Source: 66-474 sp963771735 (GTDB lineage Bacteria; Pseudomonadota; Gammaproteobacteria; Xanthomonadales; Rhodanobacteraceae). From it: a stretch of 64,000 nt of DNA. The stretch covers positions 186,001-250,000 of the forward strand of contig CAVYUN010000001.1 in NCBI GenBank assembly GCA_963771735.1, given 5' to 3'. The position numbers were made by a program, and so were the translations under genes. Positions 45,479 to 55,168 of this stretch are shown here, piece after piece (position 1 is the stretch's first letter; every line of letters starts with the position of its first letter). Below the pieces are notes generated by a model. It saw only the letters and a program-made list of their open reading frames with translations, had not been told where the DNA came from and made no database searches.

Positions 45479-46535
45479 GCTTTCCGCTCCTACGCGCCAC
45501 GGCCAGACAGGCACGTTTGCCGATCAGCCAGATCGCAGCCCCGGCCAGGTAAGCTGCGAGCAGCAGCCATACACCGCCTCGAGGATGGCCAGCCGCGAGC
45601 CATGCCAGCGGCGAGACCACCGCAAGGTTCCAGACCATGTAGGCGACGTCCGTGCGCGCATGGCTCCAGTTTATCCGTACCAGCCACTGATAGAGGTGTT
45701 GCCGATGCGGCGCGTACCAGCGCTGTCCGCCGAACAAGCGTCGGGCGAGGGTACAACCACCGTCCACCAGAAACGCGGAGGGCAGGATCGCGCAGGCCCA
45801 CAGCATCGCAGGATCCCGCTGAACCAGAAGCGCACCCACCGCTCCGATCGCAAGACCCAGCGCCCCCGAGCCGACATCGCCCATGAATATTCTGGCTGGC
45901 GGTACGTTGAAGACCAGAAAACCCAGACAGCCGGCAGCCGTCGCGAAAGCAAGCCCTGCAATGCCGGTGTCGCCCATCCACACGGCCAGCACGCCGAAAC
46001 CCAGCATCACGAACAGCCCTTGCTGGCCGAGGATTGCGTCGATGCCATCCATGAAATTGTGGATGTTGATGAAGCCGATCAGTACAGGCGCCAGTGGCAT
46101 CAACATCCACCACGCATATCGGTGATGCGTTGCCCAAGGCGAGAGCACCACGATGCCGACCAGCAATGCAGCGCCCGCGTGTACCGTGAGGCGTGGCAAC
46201 ACCGGCAGCGGCACATGGTCATCGCGCCAGCCGATCAAGGCGACTGCGATCACTGCTGCGGCGATCGCCGCAAGCGACCACCACGACACAGCAGCACCGA
46301 TCATGTGCCATGCCGGCAACCCCGCGAGAAGGATGGCCACCACGATTCCGATCCCGCCGCCACGCGGTGTCGGTATCCGGTGCGAGCGACGCTGACCCGG
46401 CTGATCCAGCAAACCGAACCGCTGCGCGTAAACCAGCGATGCGCCCGTGAACGCCAACGACAACAACAGCGCACATGCCGCAACGGTCGCCAGCATGGCG
46501 ATTAGCGCCGTGCCGTATGGGGCACCCACGCTCAT
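45465..46535 (-). CDS. WbpL/WecA-like polyprenyl-phosphate glycosyl-1-phosphate transferase
   Basis: 356 residues with ten or so membrane helices. SHRIPTPRGGGIGIVVAIL, WRDDHVPLP, GFINIHNFMDGIDAILG (the Asp-rich catalytic loop), VPPARIFMGDVGSGALG and APHRQHLYQWL (HxxHxYQ-like) are the family motifs. It loads the first O-antigen sugar phosphate onto undecaprenyl phosphate. Paired with the WbpM-like gene, as wbpL-wbpM in Pseudomonas aeruginosa. Its start overlaps the lapB stop by four bases. Confidence 0.88.
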   Translation of the reverse strand: MSVGAPYGTALIAMLATVAACALLLSLAFTGASLVYAQRFGLLDQPGQRRSHRIPTPRGGGIGIVVAILLAGLPAWHMIGAAVSWWSLAAIAAAVIAVALIGWRDDHVPLPVLPRLTVHAGAALLVGIVVLSPWATHHRYAWWMLMPLAPVLIGFINIHNFMDGIDAILGQQGLFVMLGFGVLAVWMGDTGIAGLAFATAAGCLGFLVFNVPPARIFMGDVGSGALGLAIGAVGALLVQRDPAMLWACAILPSAFLVDGGCTLARRLFGGQRWYAPHRQHLYQWLVRINWSHARTDVAYMVWNLAVVSPLAWLAAGHPRGGVWLLLAAYLAGAAIWLIGKRACLAVARRSGKHELA

Positions 46536-47728
46536 TCCGAAACGACGCTGTGGATCGGCCTGACCGTCCCCCAGCTTTTGCAGCTCGGGCATTGCCAGTG
46601 ATGGGCCTTGGCGCCGAATCCACAGTGGTTGCAGCGATACATGGCGCGACCCTCGAGCAGCTTGTGGGTGAGGTCACGCAGGATCAGGAAGTTCTCGCGC
46701 GCCTCGCCCTGGGCGCGCGACATGGTGGCATCGATCAAAGCCATCATTCCGCGCACCGACGGCCGCTGCCGCAGCTGGCCGGTCAGGAAGTCGATCGCGA
46801 CGCGTTCGCCCTCGCGTTTGCGGTAAAGATCGGTCAGCGCCAGCACCGGGGTGATGCCGTGGTAACGATCCACCACGTGGCCGAGGAACTTTTCGGCGCG
46901 TTCCATTTCACCAGCTTGCGCGTAGGCGTCCAGCAACGGCGGCAGGATTTCGGGCACGAAATCGACATCGGCATCGACCGCCTGCTCGAACGCGAGCACG
47001 GCCTCGTGCCAGCGCCCCTCTTCCGCAAACAGGTGGCCGTTGATCAGGTAGCCACGCACGCAGCCCGGCTGGCTCGCGAAAGCCTCGTCCAGATAGGCGC
47101 GCGCTTCTGCACGCGCGCCGTGCTGTCGCGACTGTTCGGCCAGCTCGCAATGGAACTGGGCAATGGTGGCGGCCTGCGACTCGCCGGTCATCTTTTCCAA
47201 CCGCCGCGCATGGCCGATGGCCTTGTGCCAGTCACGCTCGTGCTGGTAGATCGCGATCAGGTGCCGAAGCGCCGACGGCGCATGGGCGTCCATCGCCACC
47301 AGGTCGTCGAACAGCGCCTCGGCCCGATCCAGCAATCCGGCGCGCATGTAGTCTTCGCCCAGTTCCAGCAACGCCACGGTGCGCTCCGCTTCGCTCAGGT
47401 TGGAGCGGCTGACCAGATGCTGATGCACCCGGATCGCGCGATCCACTTCGCCACGCCGACGAAACAGGTTGCCGAGCGCGAGATGGGTTTCCACCGTATC
47501 CCGATTGAACTCGGCCAGCTTCATGAACACTTCGATGGCCTTGTCCGGCTGCTCGTTGAGCAGATAGTTGAGGCCACGAAAGTAGTGCGAGGACAGTTCG
47601 GTGACGCGCGCGCCCGAGCGGCGCGCGATCGCATGCTGGCCGATGATCCACCCGAGCCATCCGGCCAGCACCAGCACCGGCACCAGGAACAACAGCCAGA
47701 GGGGATCGAAGGGGCTGCTCACCAACAC
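46532..47728 (-). CDS. lapB: LPS assembly protein LapB (YciM)
   Basis: 398 residues: one N-terminal membrane helix (about 8-28), nine or so TPR repeats, and a C-terminal rubredoxin-like metal site CNHCGF...CPSCKSWG. LapB controls LpxC turnover with FtsH and so balances LPS against phospholipid. Downstream of ihfB by 120 bases. Cys pairs and TPR number are intact. Confidence 0.93.
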   Translation of the reverse strand: MLVSSPFDPLWLLFLVPVLVLAGWLGWIIGQHAIARRSGARVTELSSHYFRGLNYLLNEQPDKAIEVFMKLAEFNRDTVETHLALGNLFRRRGEVDRAIRVHQHLVSRSNLSEAERTVALLELGEDYMRAGLLDRAEALFDDLVAMDAHAPSALRHLIAIYQHERDWHKAIGHARRLEKMTGESQAATIAQFHCELAEQSRQHGARAEARAYLDEAFASQPGCVRGYLINGHLFAEEGRWHEAVLAFEQAVDADVDFVPEILPPLLDAYAQAGEMERAEKFLGHVVDRYHGITPVLALTDLYRKREGERVAIDFLTGQLRQRPSVRGMMALIDATMSRAQGEARENFLILRDLTHKLLEGRAMYRCNHCGFGAKAHHWQCPSCKSWGTVRPIHSVVSE

Positions 47729-47848
47729 CTCGGATGCAGTGCCGAAAGGCGGCGGGAATGGACGACGGCCGGTTCGGCGTCGCGAATATGAGGGGTCACG
47801 GCATCCACGGCTGTGTATCCACTCACCAGAAGGCGATTCCCGGAAACG

Positions 47849-48139
47849 CTATCCGGCACTGCCCTCATTCACGCGTTGCCGCAATTCCTTGCCCGGTTTG
47901 AAATGAGGGACGTATTTGCCCGGCAACGCGACTGCCGTGCCGGTCTTGGGATTGCGGCCCGTGCGTGGCGGCCGGTAGTGCAACGAGAAGCTGCCGAAGC
48001 CGCGGATTTCGATGCGATCGCCCCGTGCCAACACTGCACTCATCTGCTCGATGACGTTGCGAACCGCAAGTTCGACGTCCGCAAACGCCAAGTGTTTCTG
48101 GCGCTCCGCGAGCGCGGCGATCAATTCGGATTTTGTCAT
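47849..48139 (-). CDS. ihfB: Integration host factor subunit beta
   Basis: 96-residue DNA-bending protein. MTKSELIAALAERQ, IEIRGFGSFSLHYRPPRTGR, NPKTGTAVALPGKYVPHFKPG: the Pro-bearing beta-arm motif GRNPKTG is intact. ATG 48139 is the conserved start; an in-frame Met 27 codons upstream lies within the rpsA terminator region. It follows rpsA after an intrinsic terminator, so it may depend on its own promoter or read-through. Confidence 0.95.
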   Translation of the reverse strand: MTKSELIAALAERQKHLAFADVELAVRNVIEQMSAVLARGDRIEIRGFGSFSLHYRPPRTGRNPKTGTAVALPGKYVPHFKPGKELRQRVNEGSAG

Positions 48140-48206
48140 CGATGGCAACTTGCGGCTAACCTTCTGAATGTGCGGGCGCGGATCGCATGCACGAGATTGC
48201 TGGAAA

Positions 48207-48232
48207 ACGTCGTCCGCCATCGCGGACGACGT
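48207..48232 (-). terminator. Rho-independent terminator after rpsA
   Basis: On the minus strand an eleven-pair stem ACGTCGTCCGC / GCGGACGACGT with loop GATG is followed at once by TTTT (48204-48207). It lies 35 bases after the rpsA stop and should reduce read-through into ihfB. Confidence 0.8.
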
Positions 48233-48267
48233 GCCGTGTCACTTGAAACGCAAGTCTTTATATAGAC

Positions 48268-49944
48268 TTACTCGGATTTGTTCAACTGCTCTTTGAGCAA
48301 TGCCCCCAGCTTGGTGGTGCCCCGGTCGGCCTGTTGATTCTGGTACTCGGATAGGGTTTCGGCCATCTCTTCCTCGTCCTTGGCGCGGATCGAGAGCGAG
48401 AGCATGCGGCCCTTGCGATCCATGCCGGTGAACTTGGCCTCGACCTGCTCGCCGACCTTGAGGTGCTGGCTGAGATCGTCGATGCGGTCCTTGGAGAAGT
48501 CGCGCGCCGACAGGTAGCCTTCGATGCCTTCGGCCAGATCAATGACCGCGCCCTTGGCGTCCACTTCCTTCACGGTGCCATTGAGGATCGCACCACGCGG
48601 ATTCGCGGCCATGAACTGGCCGAACGGATCCTGCTCGAGCTGCTTGATGCCGAGGCTGATGCGCTCGCGCTCCGGATCGACCGCCAGCACCACGGCATCG
48701 ACTTCCTCGCCCTTCTTGAACTCGCGGACTAGATCCTCGCCATTGCCCTGCCAGGAAATGTCCGACAGGTGCACCAGACCGTCGATGCCGCCGTCCAGGC
48801 CCACGAAGATGCCGAAATCGGTGATCGACTTGATCGCGCCATGAACCTTGTCGCCCTTCTTGAAGGTCGCGGCAAAGGCCTCCCACGGGTTGGACTGGGT
48901 CTGTTTCATGCCCAACGAGATGCGGCGGCGTTCCTCGTCCACGTCCAGCACCATCACTTCCACTTCGTCACCGACCTGCACCACCTTGGCCGGGTTGACG
49001 TTCTTGTTGGTCCAGTCCATCTCGGAAACGTGCACCAGACCCTCGACGCCCGGTTCCAGTTCCACGAAGCAGCCGTAATCGGTGACGTTGGAAACCTTGC
49101 CGAACAGGCGCGTGCCGGACGGATAACGCCGCGAGATGCTGACCCACGGATCGTCGCCCAGCTGCTTCAGCCCCAGCGAGACGCGGTTGCGCTCGCGGTC
49201 GAACTTCAGTACGCGCACGTCGAGCTCGTCGCCGACGTTGACCACTTCGGACGGATGGCGCACGCGCTTCCACGCCATGTCGGTGATGTGCAGCAGGCCG
49301 TCGATGCCGCCGAGGTCCACGAACGCGCCGTAGTCGGTGAGGTTCTTGACCACGCCGTGCAGGATCGCGCCTTCCTGCAGCTTCTCAAGCAACTGCTCGC
49401 GTTCCTCGGAATGCTCGCTCTCGACCACCGCGCGGCGACTGACCACCACGTTGTTGCGCTTGCGATCGAGCTTGATGATCTTGAATTCCAGGTCCTTGCC
49501 TTCCAGGTAGCCCGGATCCCGCACCGGACGCACGTCCACCAGCGAACCCGGAAGGAACGCGCGCACGTCGCGGATGTCGACCGTGAAACCGCCCTTGACC
49601 TTGCCGTTGATGCGGCCGGTGATGGCCTCTTCCTGCTCGTAGGCGCTTTCGAGTTCGTCCCACACCATCGAGCGCTTGGCCTTCTCGCGCGACAGCTTGG
49701 TTTCGCCGAAACCGTCCTCGATCGCGTCCAGCGCGACCTTGACCTCGTCGCCGACGGCGACTTCCAACTCGCCGTCCTCGTTGCGGAACTGTTCGATCGG
49801 GACGATACCTTCCGATTTCAGTCCGGCATTCACCACCACCACGTCGGGGCGGATTTCGACGACGGTTCCGGAGACGATGGCTCCGGGCTTCAATTTGGCC
49901 AGGGATTGGCTCTGTTCAAACAGCTCGGCAAAACTTTCGGTCAT
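48268..49944 (-). CDS. rpsA: 30S ribosomal protein S1
   Basis: 558 residues with six S1 RNA-binding domains in series (for example GAIVSGTVVEIRPDVVVVNA, KVKGGFTVDIRDVRAFLPGS, GVVKNLTDYGAFVDLGGIDG, GKVSNVTDYGCFVELEPGVE, GAIKSITDFGIFVGLDGGID, GTVKEVDAKGAVIDLAEGIE). ATG 49944 (MTESFAELFEQS) is the conserved start. It sits between cmk and ihfB as in most gammaproteobacteria. S1 is commonly autoregulated at its own leader; the 131-base upstream gap would hold that, but I see no clear structure. Confidence 0.96.
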   Translation of the reverse strand: MTESFAELFEQSQSLAKLKPGAIVSGTVVEIRPDVVVVNAGLKSEGIVPIEQFRNEDGELEVAVGDEVKVALDAIEDGFGETKLSREKAKRSMVWDELESAYEQEEAITGRINGKVKGGFTVDIRDVRAFLPGSLVDVRPVRDPGYLEGKDLEFKIIKLDRKRNNVVVSRRAVVESEHSEEREQLLEKLQEGAILHGVVKNLTDYGAFVDLGGIDGLLHITDMAWKRVRHPSEVVNVGDELDVRVLKFDRERNRVSLGLKQLGDDPWVSISRRYPSGTRLFGKVSNVTDYGCFVELEPGVEGLVHVSEMDWTNKNVNPAKVVQVGDEVEVMVLDVDEERRRISLGMKQTQSNPWEAFAATFKKGDKVHGAIKSITDFGIFVGLDGGIDGLVHLSDISWQGNGEDLVREFKKGEEVDAVVLAVDPERERISLGIKQLEQDPFGQFMAANPRGAILNGTVKEVDAKGAVIDLAEGIEGYLSARDFSKDRIDDLSQHLKVGEQVEAKFTGMDRKGRMLSLSIRAKDEEEMAETLSEYQNQQADRGTTKLGALLKEQLNKSE

Positions 49945-50075
49945 GGGGATTCCAGGTTGGGAATGGATCGCGAGGCCTGCAAGTTCCATTGATGTCGATT
50001 CCTTGAGGCGACGATCCGCCGGTTGGGGGATGCTTGCGCATCCATGGGAGGAACCGCGCGAACGCGGCACATTGG

Positions 50076-50765
50076 TTACGATAAATCCTTGCGCACGACC
50101 GCGAGAACTTGCGCCACCACCGCCGGAATCGGCTGTCCGGTGGTATCGATCACCACCGCGTCGCCGGCCGGCCGCAACGGCGCAACCGTGCGCGACGCGT
50201 CGCGCGCGTCCCGCACCTCGATCTCGTGCAAAAGGCTCGTAAGTGTAACGTCAAGTCCCTTTGCCTTCAACTGCTTATAGCGTCTTTCCGCGCGCTCGGA
50301 GGCGCTGGCGGTCAGGAACACCTTGTGCGCGGCGTCGGGAAAGATCACCGTGCCCATGTCGCGGCCGTCGGCGACCAACCCCGGGGGACGCCGGAACGCC
50401 AACTGCTTGTCCGTCAAGGCCTTGCGTACTTCCGGCAACGCGGCGATCGCGGACGCCGCGGCACCGGCCGTTTCCGTGCGGATGGCGTCGGTGGCATCAG
50501 TGCCGTCGACGATGACCCGTGCATCCCCGCCATTCCCCGGGTCCCGGAATTCGATCCGGGTTTCCGCGGCGCAACGCGCGACGGCCTCGGCGTCGGAAAG
50601 ATCCACGTCCTTGACGCCTGCGGCGTGGCCGACCGCGCGATAGATCGCCCCCGAATCCAGCATGTGCCAGCCCAGCCGGTCCGCCACTGCACGGGCGATC
50701 GTGCCCTTGCCCGACCCGGACGGGCCGTCCAGCGTGAGTACCGGAACCTTGGAATCGGATGTCAT
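50076..50765 (-). CDS. cmk: Cytidylate kinase
   Basis: 229 residues; phosphorylates CMP and dCMP. P-loop LDGPSGSGKGTIARAVADRL, LDSGAIYRAVGHAA, VADGRDMGTVIFPDAAHKVF and ASERAERRYKQL are typical. It lies 30 bases after aroA and 131 before rpsA. Confidence 0.95.
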   Translation of the reverse strand: MTSDSKVPVLTLDGPSGSGKGTIARAVADRLGWHMLDSGAIYRAVGHAAGVKDVDLSDAEAVARCAAETRIEFRDPGNGGDARVIVDGTDATDAIRTETAGAAASAIAALPEVRKALTDKQLAFRRPPGLVADGRDMGTVIFPDAAHKVFLTASASERAERRYKQLKAKGLDVTLTSLLHEIEVRDARDASRTVAPLRPAGDAVVIDTTGQPIPAVVAQVLAVVRKDLS

Positions 50766-50795
50766 CCGGACGATTTTAGCCGGATGCGGCCTCGC

Positions 50796-52110
50796 CTATG
50801 CCGCAAACACCGACACGCCACAAGCGCGTGCGAGCTCGATGAATCCGGGGAACGACGTGGCGACGTTGGTGCAATCCCCGATCGTGACGGGGCCGCCGGC
50901 GACCGCGCCGGCGATCGCGAACGCCATGGCGCAGCGATGGTCGCCGTGCGCATCCACGCTCCCGCCATGCAGGACACCGCCCTCGATCTCCGCGCCGTCC
51001 GGCGTCTCTTCGATCCGCGCACCCAACGCGCGCAGACCCGCCGCCATCACCGCGATGCGATCGGATTCCTTGACCCGCAACTCCGCGGCGCCCCGGATCA
51101 TGGTGGTTCCTTCAGCACAGGCAGCCGCCACGAACAGGGCGGGAAACTCGTCGATCATGTCGACGACCTGTTCCATTGGCACTTCGATGCCGCGTAGCGG
51201 TGCGTGTCTCACGACCAGGTCGGCCACCGGCTCGCCGCCGGCATCGTGTCGGCTTCTCTTCCGCGATGTCCGCGCCCATCGCGCGCAGTACGTGCAGCAG
51301 GCCGGTGCGCCGCGGATTCATGCCCACCCCGCGCAGCACCAGTTCCGAGCCCGGCACGAGTGTCGCGGCGACGATGAAGAACGCCGCCGAGGAAAAATCC
51401 GCGGGCACCTCGACGTCGACGGCACGCAGGGCGTGGCCACCGGACAGGCGTGCCCTGCCCGGCTCGAACGCGACCGGCCAACCAAACGCGGCCAGCATGC
51501 GTTCGGTGTAATCGCGTGTGGGGTGCGGCTCGCTGACCGCGGTTTCGCCGTCAGCGTACAAACCCGCCAGCAATACCGCGGATTTCACCTGCGCGCTGGC
51601 CATCGGCGACGCGTATTCGATGCCTTGCAGATGCCGTCCGCCATGGATGCGCAACGGCGGCGTGCCATCCGGCCCGGTCTCGATGCTTGCGCCCATGCGC
51701 GCCAGCGGTTCGGTGACGCGCCGCATCGGACGTCGCGACAACGAAGCGTCGCCGACCAGCGTCGAGTCGAAGGGTTGGCCCGCCAAGACGCCGCACATCA
51801 GGCGCATCGCGGTGCCCGAATTGCCGCAATCCAGCGGACAGTCCGGCACCCGCAAACCGTGCAGGCCGACACCATGCACGATGCGCTCGCCCGCTGACGG
51901 CGCTTCGATCCGCACGCCCATCCGAGCGAATGCTCGCGCGGTCGCCCGGGTATCTTCGCCTTCCAGGAATCCGCGAATGCGCGAAGCTCCGTCGGCCAGC
52001 GACGCAAGCATGATTGTGCGATGCGAAATGGACTTGTCGCCTGGCACCGTGATCTCGCCGCGCAGTGGCCCTGCGGCCGGAGTAGTCCGCCAGTCCAGCC
52101 GGCCAGTCAC
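50796..52110 (-). CDS. aroA: 3-phosphoshikimate 1-carboxyvinyltransferase (EPSP synthase), one frameshift
   Basis: Forms EPSP from shikimate-3-phosphate and PEP. GEITVPGDKSISHRTIMLAS, DCGNSGTAMRLMCG, ASAQVKSAVLLAGLY, EVPADFSSAAFFIVAATLVP, DEFPALFVAAA, RVKESDRIAVMAAGL and AHGDHRCAMAFAIAGA are all in place. The frame changes once at about 51244-51249, between ADIAEEKP and HDAGGEPVADL, by an apparent extra base. The start is GTG 52110, whose GTGA overlaps the hisC stop. Because all active-site residues survive, an assembly error is the simplest reading. Glyphosate class I-like motifs were not examined further. Confidence 0.92.
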
Positions 52111-53246
52111 GACAACGCTTCCAGCAAGCGCGCGTTCTCGTCCCGGCTGCCCACGCTGATACGCAGGGCGCGCGGCAGGCCATAGCCATCCATGGGCCGT
52201 ACGATGACGCCGTGTTCGAACAGTCGCCGCTCCAGTTTGCTGGCCTGATGCGGCAAGGTGCACAACAGGAAATTCGTCTGCGACGGCAGGCAACGGTAAC
52301 CGCGCTCCCGCAGCGCGACGCGCAGCCATTCGCGTTCGTCGCGATTGAACTCGCACGATTTCTTCAACCATGCCTTGTCGCCAAGGGCCGCCTCGGCACC
52401 TGCCAGGGCGATCGAGTTGACATTGAAGGATTCGCGCAGGCGTTCCAGCACCTCCACCACGCTCGGGTGTGCCACCAGATAACCCACCCGCAAGCCGGCG
52501 AGTCCATATGCCTTGGAGAACGTGCGCGTGACGATGAAATTCGGGAACCGGTCGGCGAACCCCAGCGCGGTGGTCAGTCCCGGCGCGTCCACGTATTCAT
52601 GATAGGCCTCGTCCACCACCACCAACACGTCACCCGGAATCTTTCCGATGAAGGTGCCCAGCGCGTCGTCGTCGAACCAGGTTCCGGTCGGGTTGTTTGG
52701 ATTGGCGAGGTAAACGATGCGCGTATCGCGGCGGACAGCCTTCGCCATCGCTTCGAGATCGTGTCCACACGGGGCACTGCGATGGCCGTATGGCAATGCG
52801 GGCACGCACAAGGCTTGCGCGCCGGCCGCTGCCGTCGCGATCGGGAATACCGCGAATCCGAATTGCGAGAACACGATCGAATGCTCGACGTCGGCGAAAC
52901 ATTGCGCCAGCAGCATCAGCAATTCGTGCGAACCATTGCCGAGTGCGATGTTCGCGGCCTCGACGCCGAGATGCACGGACAGCGCACGCTTCAACGCCAT
53001 GCCACGCGGATCCGGATAACGGAACGCGCCGGGCAATGCCGCCCGCATCGCACGCAGCGCCCGCGGGCTCGGCCCCAGCGGATTCTCGTTGGAACCCAAC
53101 TCCGCGATCGCAGGCCCGAAGCGTTCACGCAAAGCCGGCAAATCGTGGCCCGGGTCGTAGGCGCGCAGCTTGGCCGTGGCGCGGTTTACCAAGCTGGCAG
53201 CATCGAATACGTCCAGTGTGCCGCCAGAAGCCTTTGAGCTAGCCAT
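52107..53246 (-). CDS. hisC: Histidinol-phosphate/aromatic aminotransferase (HisC2 type)
   Basis: 379-residue PLP enzyme. LGSNENPLGPSPRALRAMRA, YLANPNNPTGTWF, VVVDEAYHEYVDA and TFSKAYGLAGLRVGYL (Schiff-base Lys) mark the HisC family. Located between serC and aroA rather than in a histidine operon, it resembles Pseudomonas hisC2 and may act mainly on phenylpyruvate or hydroxyphenylpyruvate. ATG 53246 lies eight bases inside serC. Confidence 0.9.
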   Translation of the reverse strand: MASSKASGGTLDVFDAASLVNRATAKLRAYDPGHDLPALRERFGPAIAELGSNENPLGPSPRALRAMRAALPGAFRYPDPRGMALKRALSVHLGVEAANIALGNGSHELLMLLAQCFADVEHSIVFSQFGFAVFPIATAAAGAQALCVPALPYGHRSAPCGHDLEAMAKAVRRDTRIVYLANPNNPTGTWFDDDALGTFIGKIPGDVLVVVDEAYHEYVDAPGLTTALGFADRFPNFIVTRTFSKAYGLAGLRVGYLVAHPSVVEVLERLRESFNVNSIALAGAEAALGDKAWLKKSCEFNRDEREWLRVALRERGYRCLPSQTNFLLCTLPHQASKLERRLFEHGVIVRPMDGYGLPRALRISVGSRDENARLLEALS

Positions 53247-54324
53247 GAGCGCGCTTGAACTCCGCCATGAAGTCGCGCAACGCATGCACGGCCTTGATCG
53301 ATACCGCGTTGTAAAGCGACGCGCGGATGCCGCCCAATGCACGGTGTCCCTTCAATGCCAGCAAACCCTCCCGCTCCGCTTCGGAAACAAACACCGGTTC
53401 CAGCTCGGCATCATTCAGATTGAAGATCACGTTCATCCGCGATCGGGCCGACGGTTGCACGAGGTTGCGGTAAAACCCGCCGGAATCGTCCACGGCCGCA
53501 TACAGCAAGTCGGCCTTGGCGCGGTTGCGGCATTCCATTTCCGCAAGGCCGCCTTGTTCCTTCAACCACTGGAACGTCAATCCGGCCAGATACCAGCCCC
53601 AGGTGTTGGGCGTATTCAACATCGAATCCGCGGCAGCCTGCTCGGCGTAACGGAAGATTCGCGGCAACGGGCGCGGCTGACGCTCCAGCAAATCGTCGCG
53701 CACGATCATGACCACCAGTCCGGACGGCCCGATGTTTTTCTGCGCACCGGCATAAATCAGGCCGAATTTCGACACGTCCAGCGGACGCGACAGGATGTCG
53801 GAAGACATGTCGGCCACCAAAGGCACCTCGCCGACGTCGGGGATCTCGCGCATCTCGACGCCATGGATGGTTTCGTTGGTGGTGACGTGCACGTAAGCCG
53901 CGTGCGGGTCAAGGTCCCAGCCCGAGCGATCGGGAATGGACGTGTAACCATCCGCTTTCGAACTTGCAGCAACATGCGGCGCGGCATACGAAGCAGCTTC
54001 GCTGACCGCCTTCTCGCCCCAGTGGCCGGTGACAACGTAGTCTGCCCGTTGTCCGTCGGCCGCGATGTTCATCGGGATTTGCGCAAAATGCTGGGTCGCC
54101 CCACCTTGCAAAAACAACACCTTGTAGTTCGACGGGATCGCCAGCAGTGCGCGCAAGTCGGCTTCGGCACGCGCCGCCATCGCCATGAAGCGCTTGCCAC
54201 GGTGGCTCACCTCCATCACCGACGCCTGCGCGCCGTTCCAGTCCAGCAATTCCCGCTGGGCACGCCGCAAGACCTCCTCCGGCAACGCGGCTGGACCGGC
54301 ACTGAAATTCCACGCTCGCGACAT
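53239..54324 (-). CDS. serC: Phosphoserine aminotransferase
   Basis: 361 residues; serine and pyridoxal synthesis. MSRAWNFSAGPAALPEEVL, MEVSHRGKRFM, LFLQGGATQHFAQIPMN, IYAGAQKNIGPSGLVVMIV (PLP Lys) and NTPNTWGWYLAG are canonical. ATG 54324 is the family start. First gene of the serC-hisC-aroA-cmk-rpsA run; the FHA gene upstream ends 29 bases before it on the same strand. Confidence 0.95.
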   Translation of the reverse strand: MSRAWNFSAGPAALPEEVLRRAQRELLDWNGAQASVMEVSHRGKRFMAMAARAEADLRALLAIPSNYKVLFLQGGATQHFAQIPMNIAADGQRADYVVTGHWGEKAVSEAASYAAPHVAASSKADGYTSIPDRSGWDLDPHAAYVHVTTNETIHGVEMREIPDVGEVPLVADMSSDILSRPLDVSKFGLIYAGAQKNIGPSGLVVMIVRDDLLERQPRPLPRIFRYAEQAAADSMLNTPNTWGWYLAGLTFQWLKEQGGLAEMECRNRAKADLLYAAVDDSGGFYRNLVQPSARSRMNVIFNLNDAELEPVFVSEAEREGLLALKGHRALGGIRASLYNAVSIKAVHALRDFMAEFKRAHG

Positions 54325-54353
54325 GGTTCTAGTTCCTCGACCGGGGCTGGCGT

Positions 54354-55106
54354 TCACCAGCGAAAATACAGAAACAGCGCGATGATCACCGCAAGCAGCA
54401 CCGCGGCACCGATCAGCCACCAGATTTCGCTGTGTGAAGCATCGTCGGATTCGGGCTCGAGGGACATCGCCGTGACAGGCGGCAACGATGCCACGTTGGC
54501 GGCGTATTGCAGGGTGGGCGCCTCGACCACCAGGCGATTTTCTCCCAGAACGATCTGGTCACCCGGATCCAGCCGGACGCGCTGATTGCAGCGCCAGCCG
54601 TTGATGCGAGGCGCCGCGCTCTCCGATTCGAACGTCAGTTGATCGCCAGTCCGGACGACGCGGCATCGATACGCCAGGTCGGCGAAATGGCGACTGCCCG
54701 CGCCAAGGCGCAAGTCCGGAGCCACTGGAAGTGCCTGGCCCGCCGCCGCACCCGAAACGATCCGCAATGCCACCTGTCCAGCTTGCGCCCCGGAAGGATC
54801 CACAGCGTGCACTGGCTGCGGTGCCGAGTCGGCGGTCACCAGCAATTTGTTGGACCCCAGCGTCACCGTATCACCGTAGCGCAGCAGAGCCTTTTCACGC
54901 ACCGCGCGCGCATTCACGTAGACCCGCTGGCAGCCCGGTCGCACGCTCAGCAGCAGTCCTCGCGGGTCGGCCGCGATCGTGAGGTGATGCGGCTCCACGC
55001 CGGTTCCGCCTGGCACGATGTCGTCGTCCGGTGCACTGCCGATACGTACCGGACCTGCGCCGCACGCAACCGGATCGCGGGCTGGATGAACGCAAACGAT
55101 GCGCAT
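54354..55106 (-). CDS. FHA-domain protein with C-terminal membrane anchor
   Basis: 250 residues. The first FHA-like fold (about residues 15-90) contains VRIGSAPDDDIV, EPHHLTIAAD and VYVNARAVREKALLRYGDTV, matching the G-S-x-H-N pattern in a relaxed form. A second, more degenerate copy (about 115-200) has LRLGAGSRHFADLAYRC and INGWRCNQRVRLDPGDQI. A single transmembrane helix ends the protein (about 228-247). Function unknown; tandem FHA proteins often bind phosphothreonine partners. No kinase gene is in the window. Confidence 0.7.
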   Translation of the reverse strand: MRIVCVHPARDPVACGAGPVRIGSAPDDDIVPGGTGVEPHHLTIAADPRGLLLSVRPGCQRVYVNARAVREKALLRYGDTVTLGSNKLLVTADSAPQPVHAVDPSGAQAGQVALRIVSGAAAGQALPVAPDLRLGAGSRHFADLAYRCRVVRTGDQLTFESESAAPRINGWRCNQRVRLDPGDQIVLGENRLVVEAPTLQYAANVASLPPVTAMSLEPESDDASHSEIWWLIGAAVLLAVIIALFLYFRW

Positions 55107-55168
55107 GACACGCCTTGCCGAAATGCGTTCAAATGTAGCATGGCATCGTGCAACTTCGGCCCCGCATC

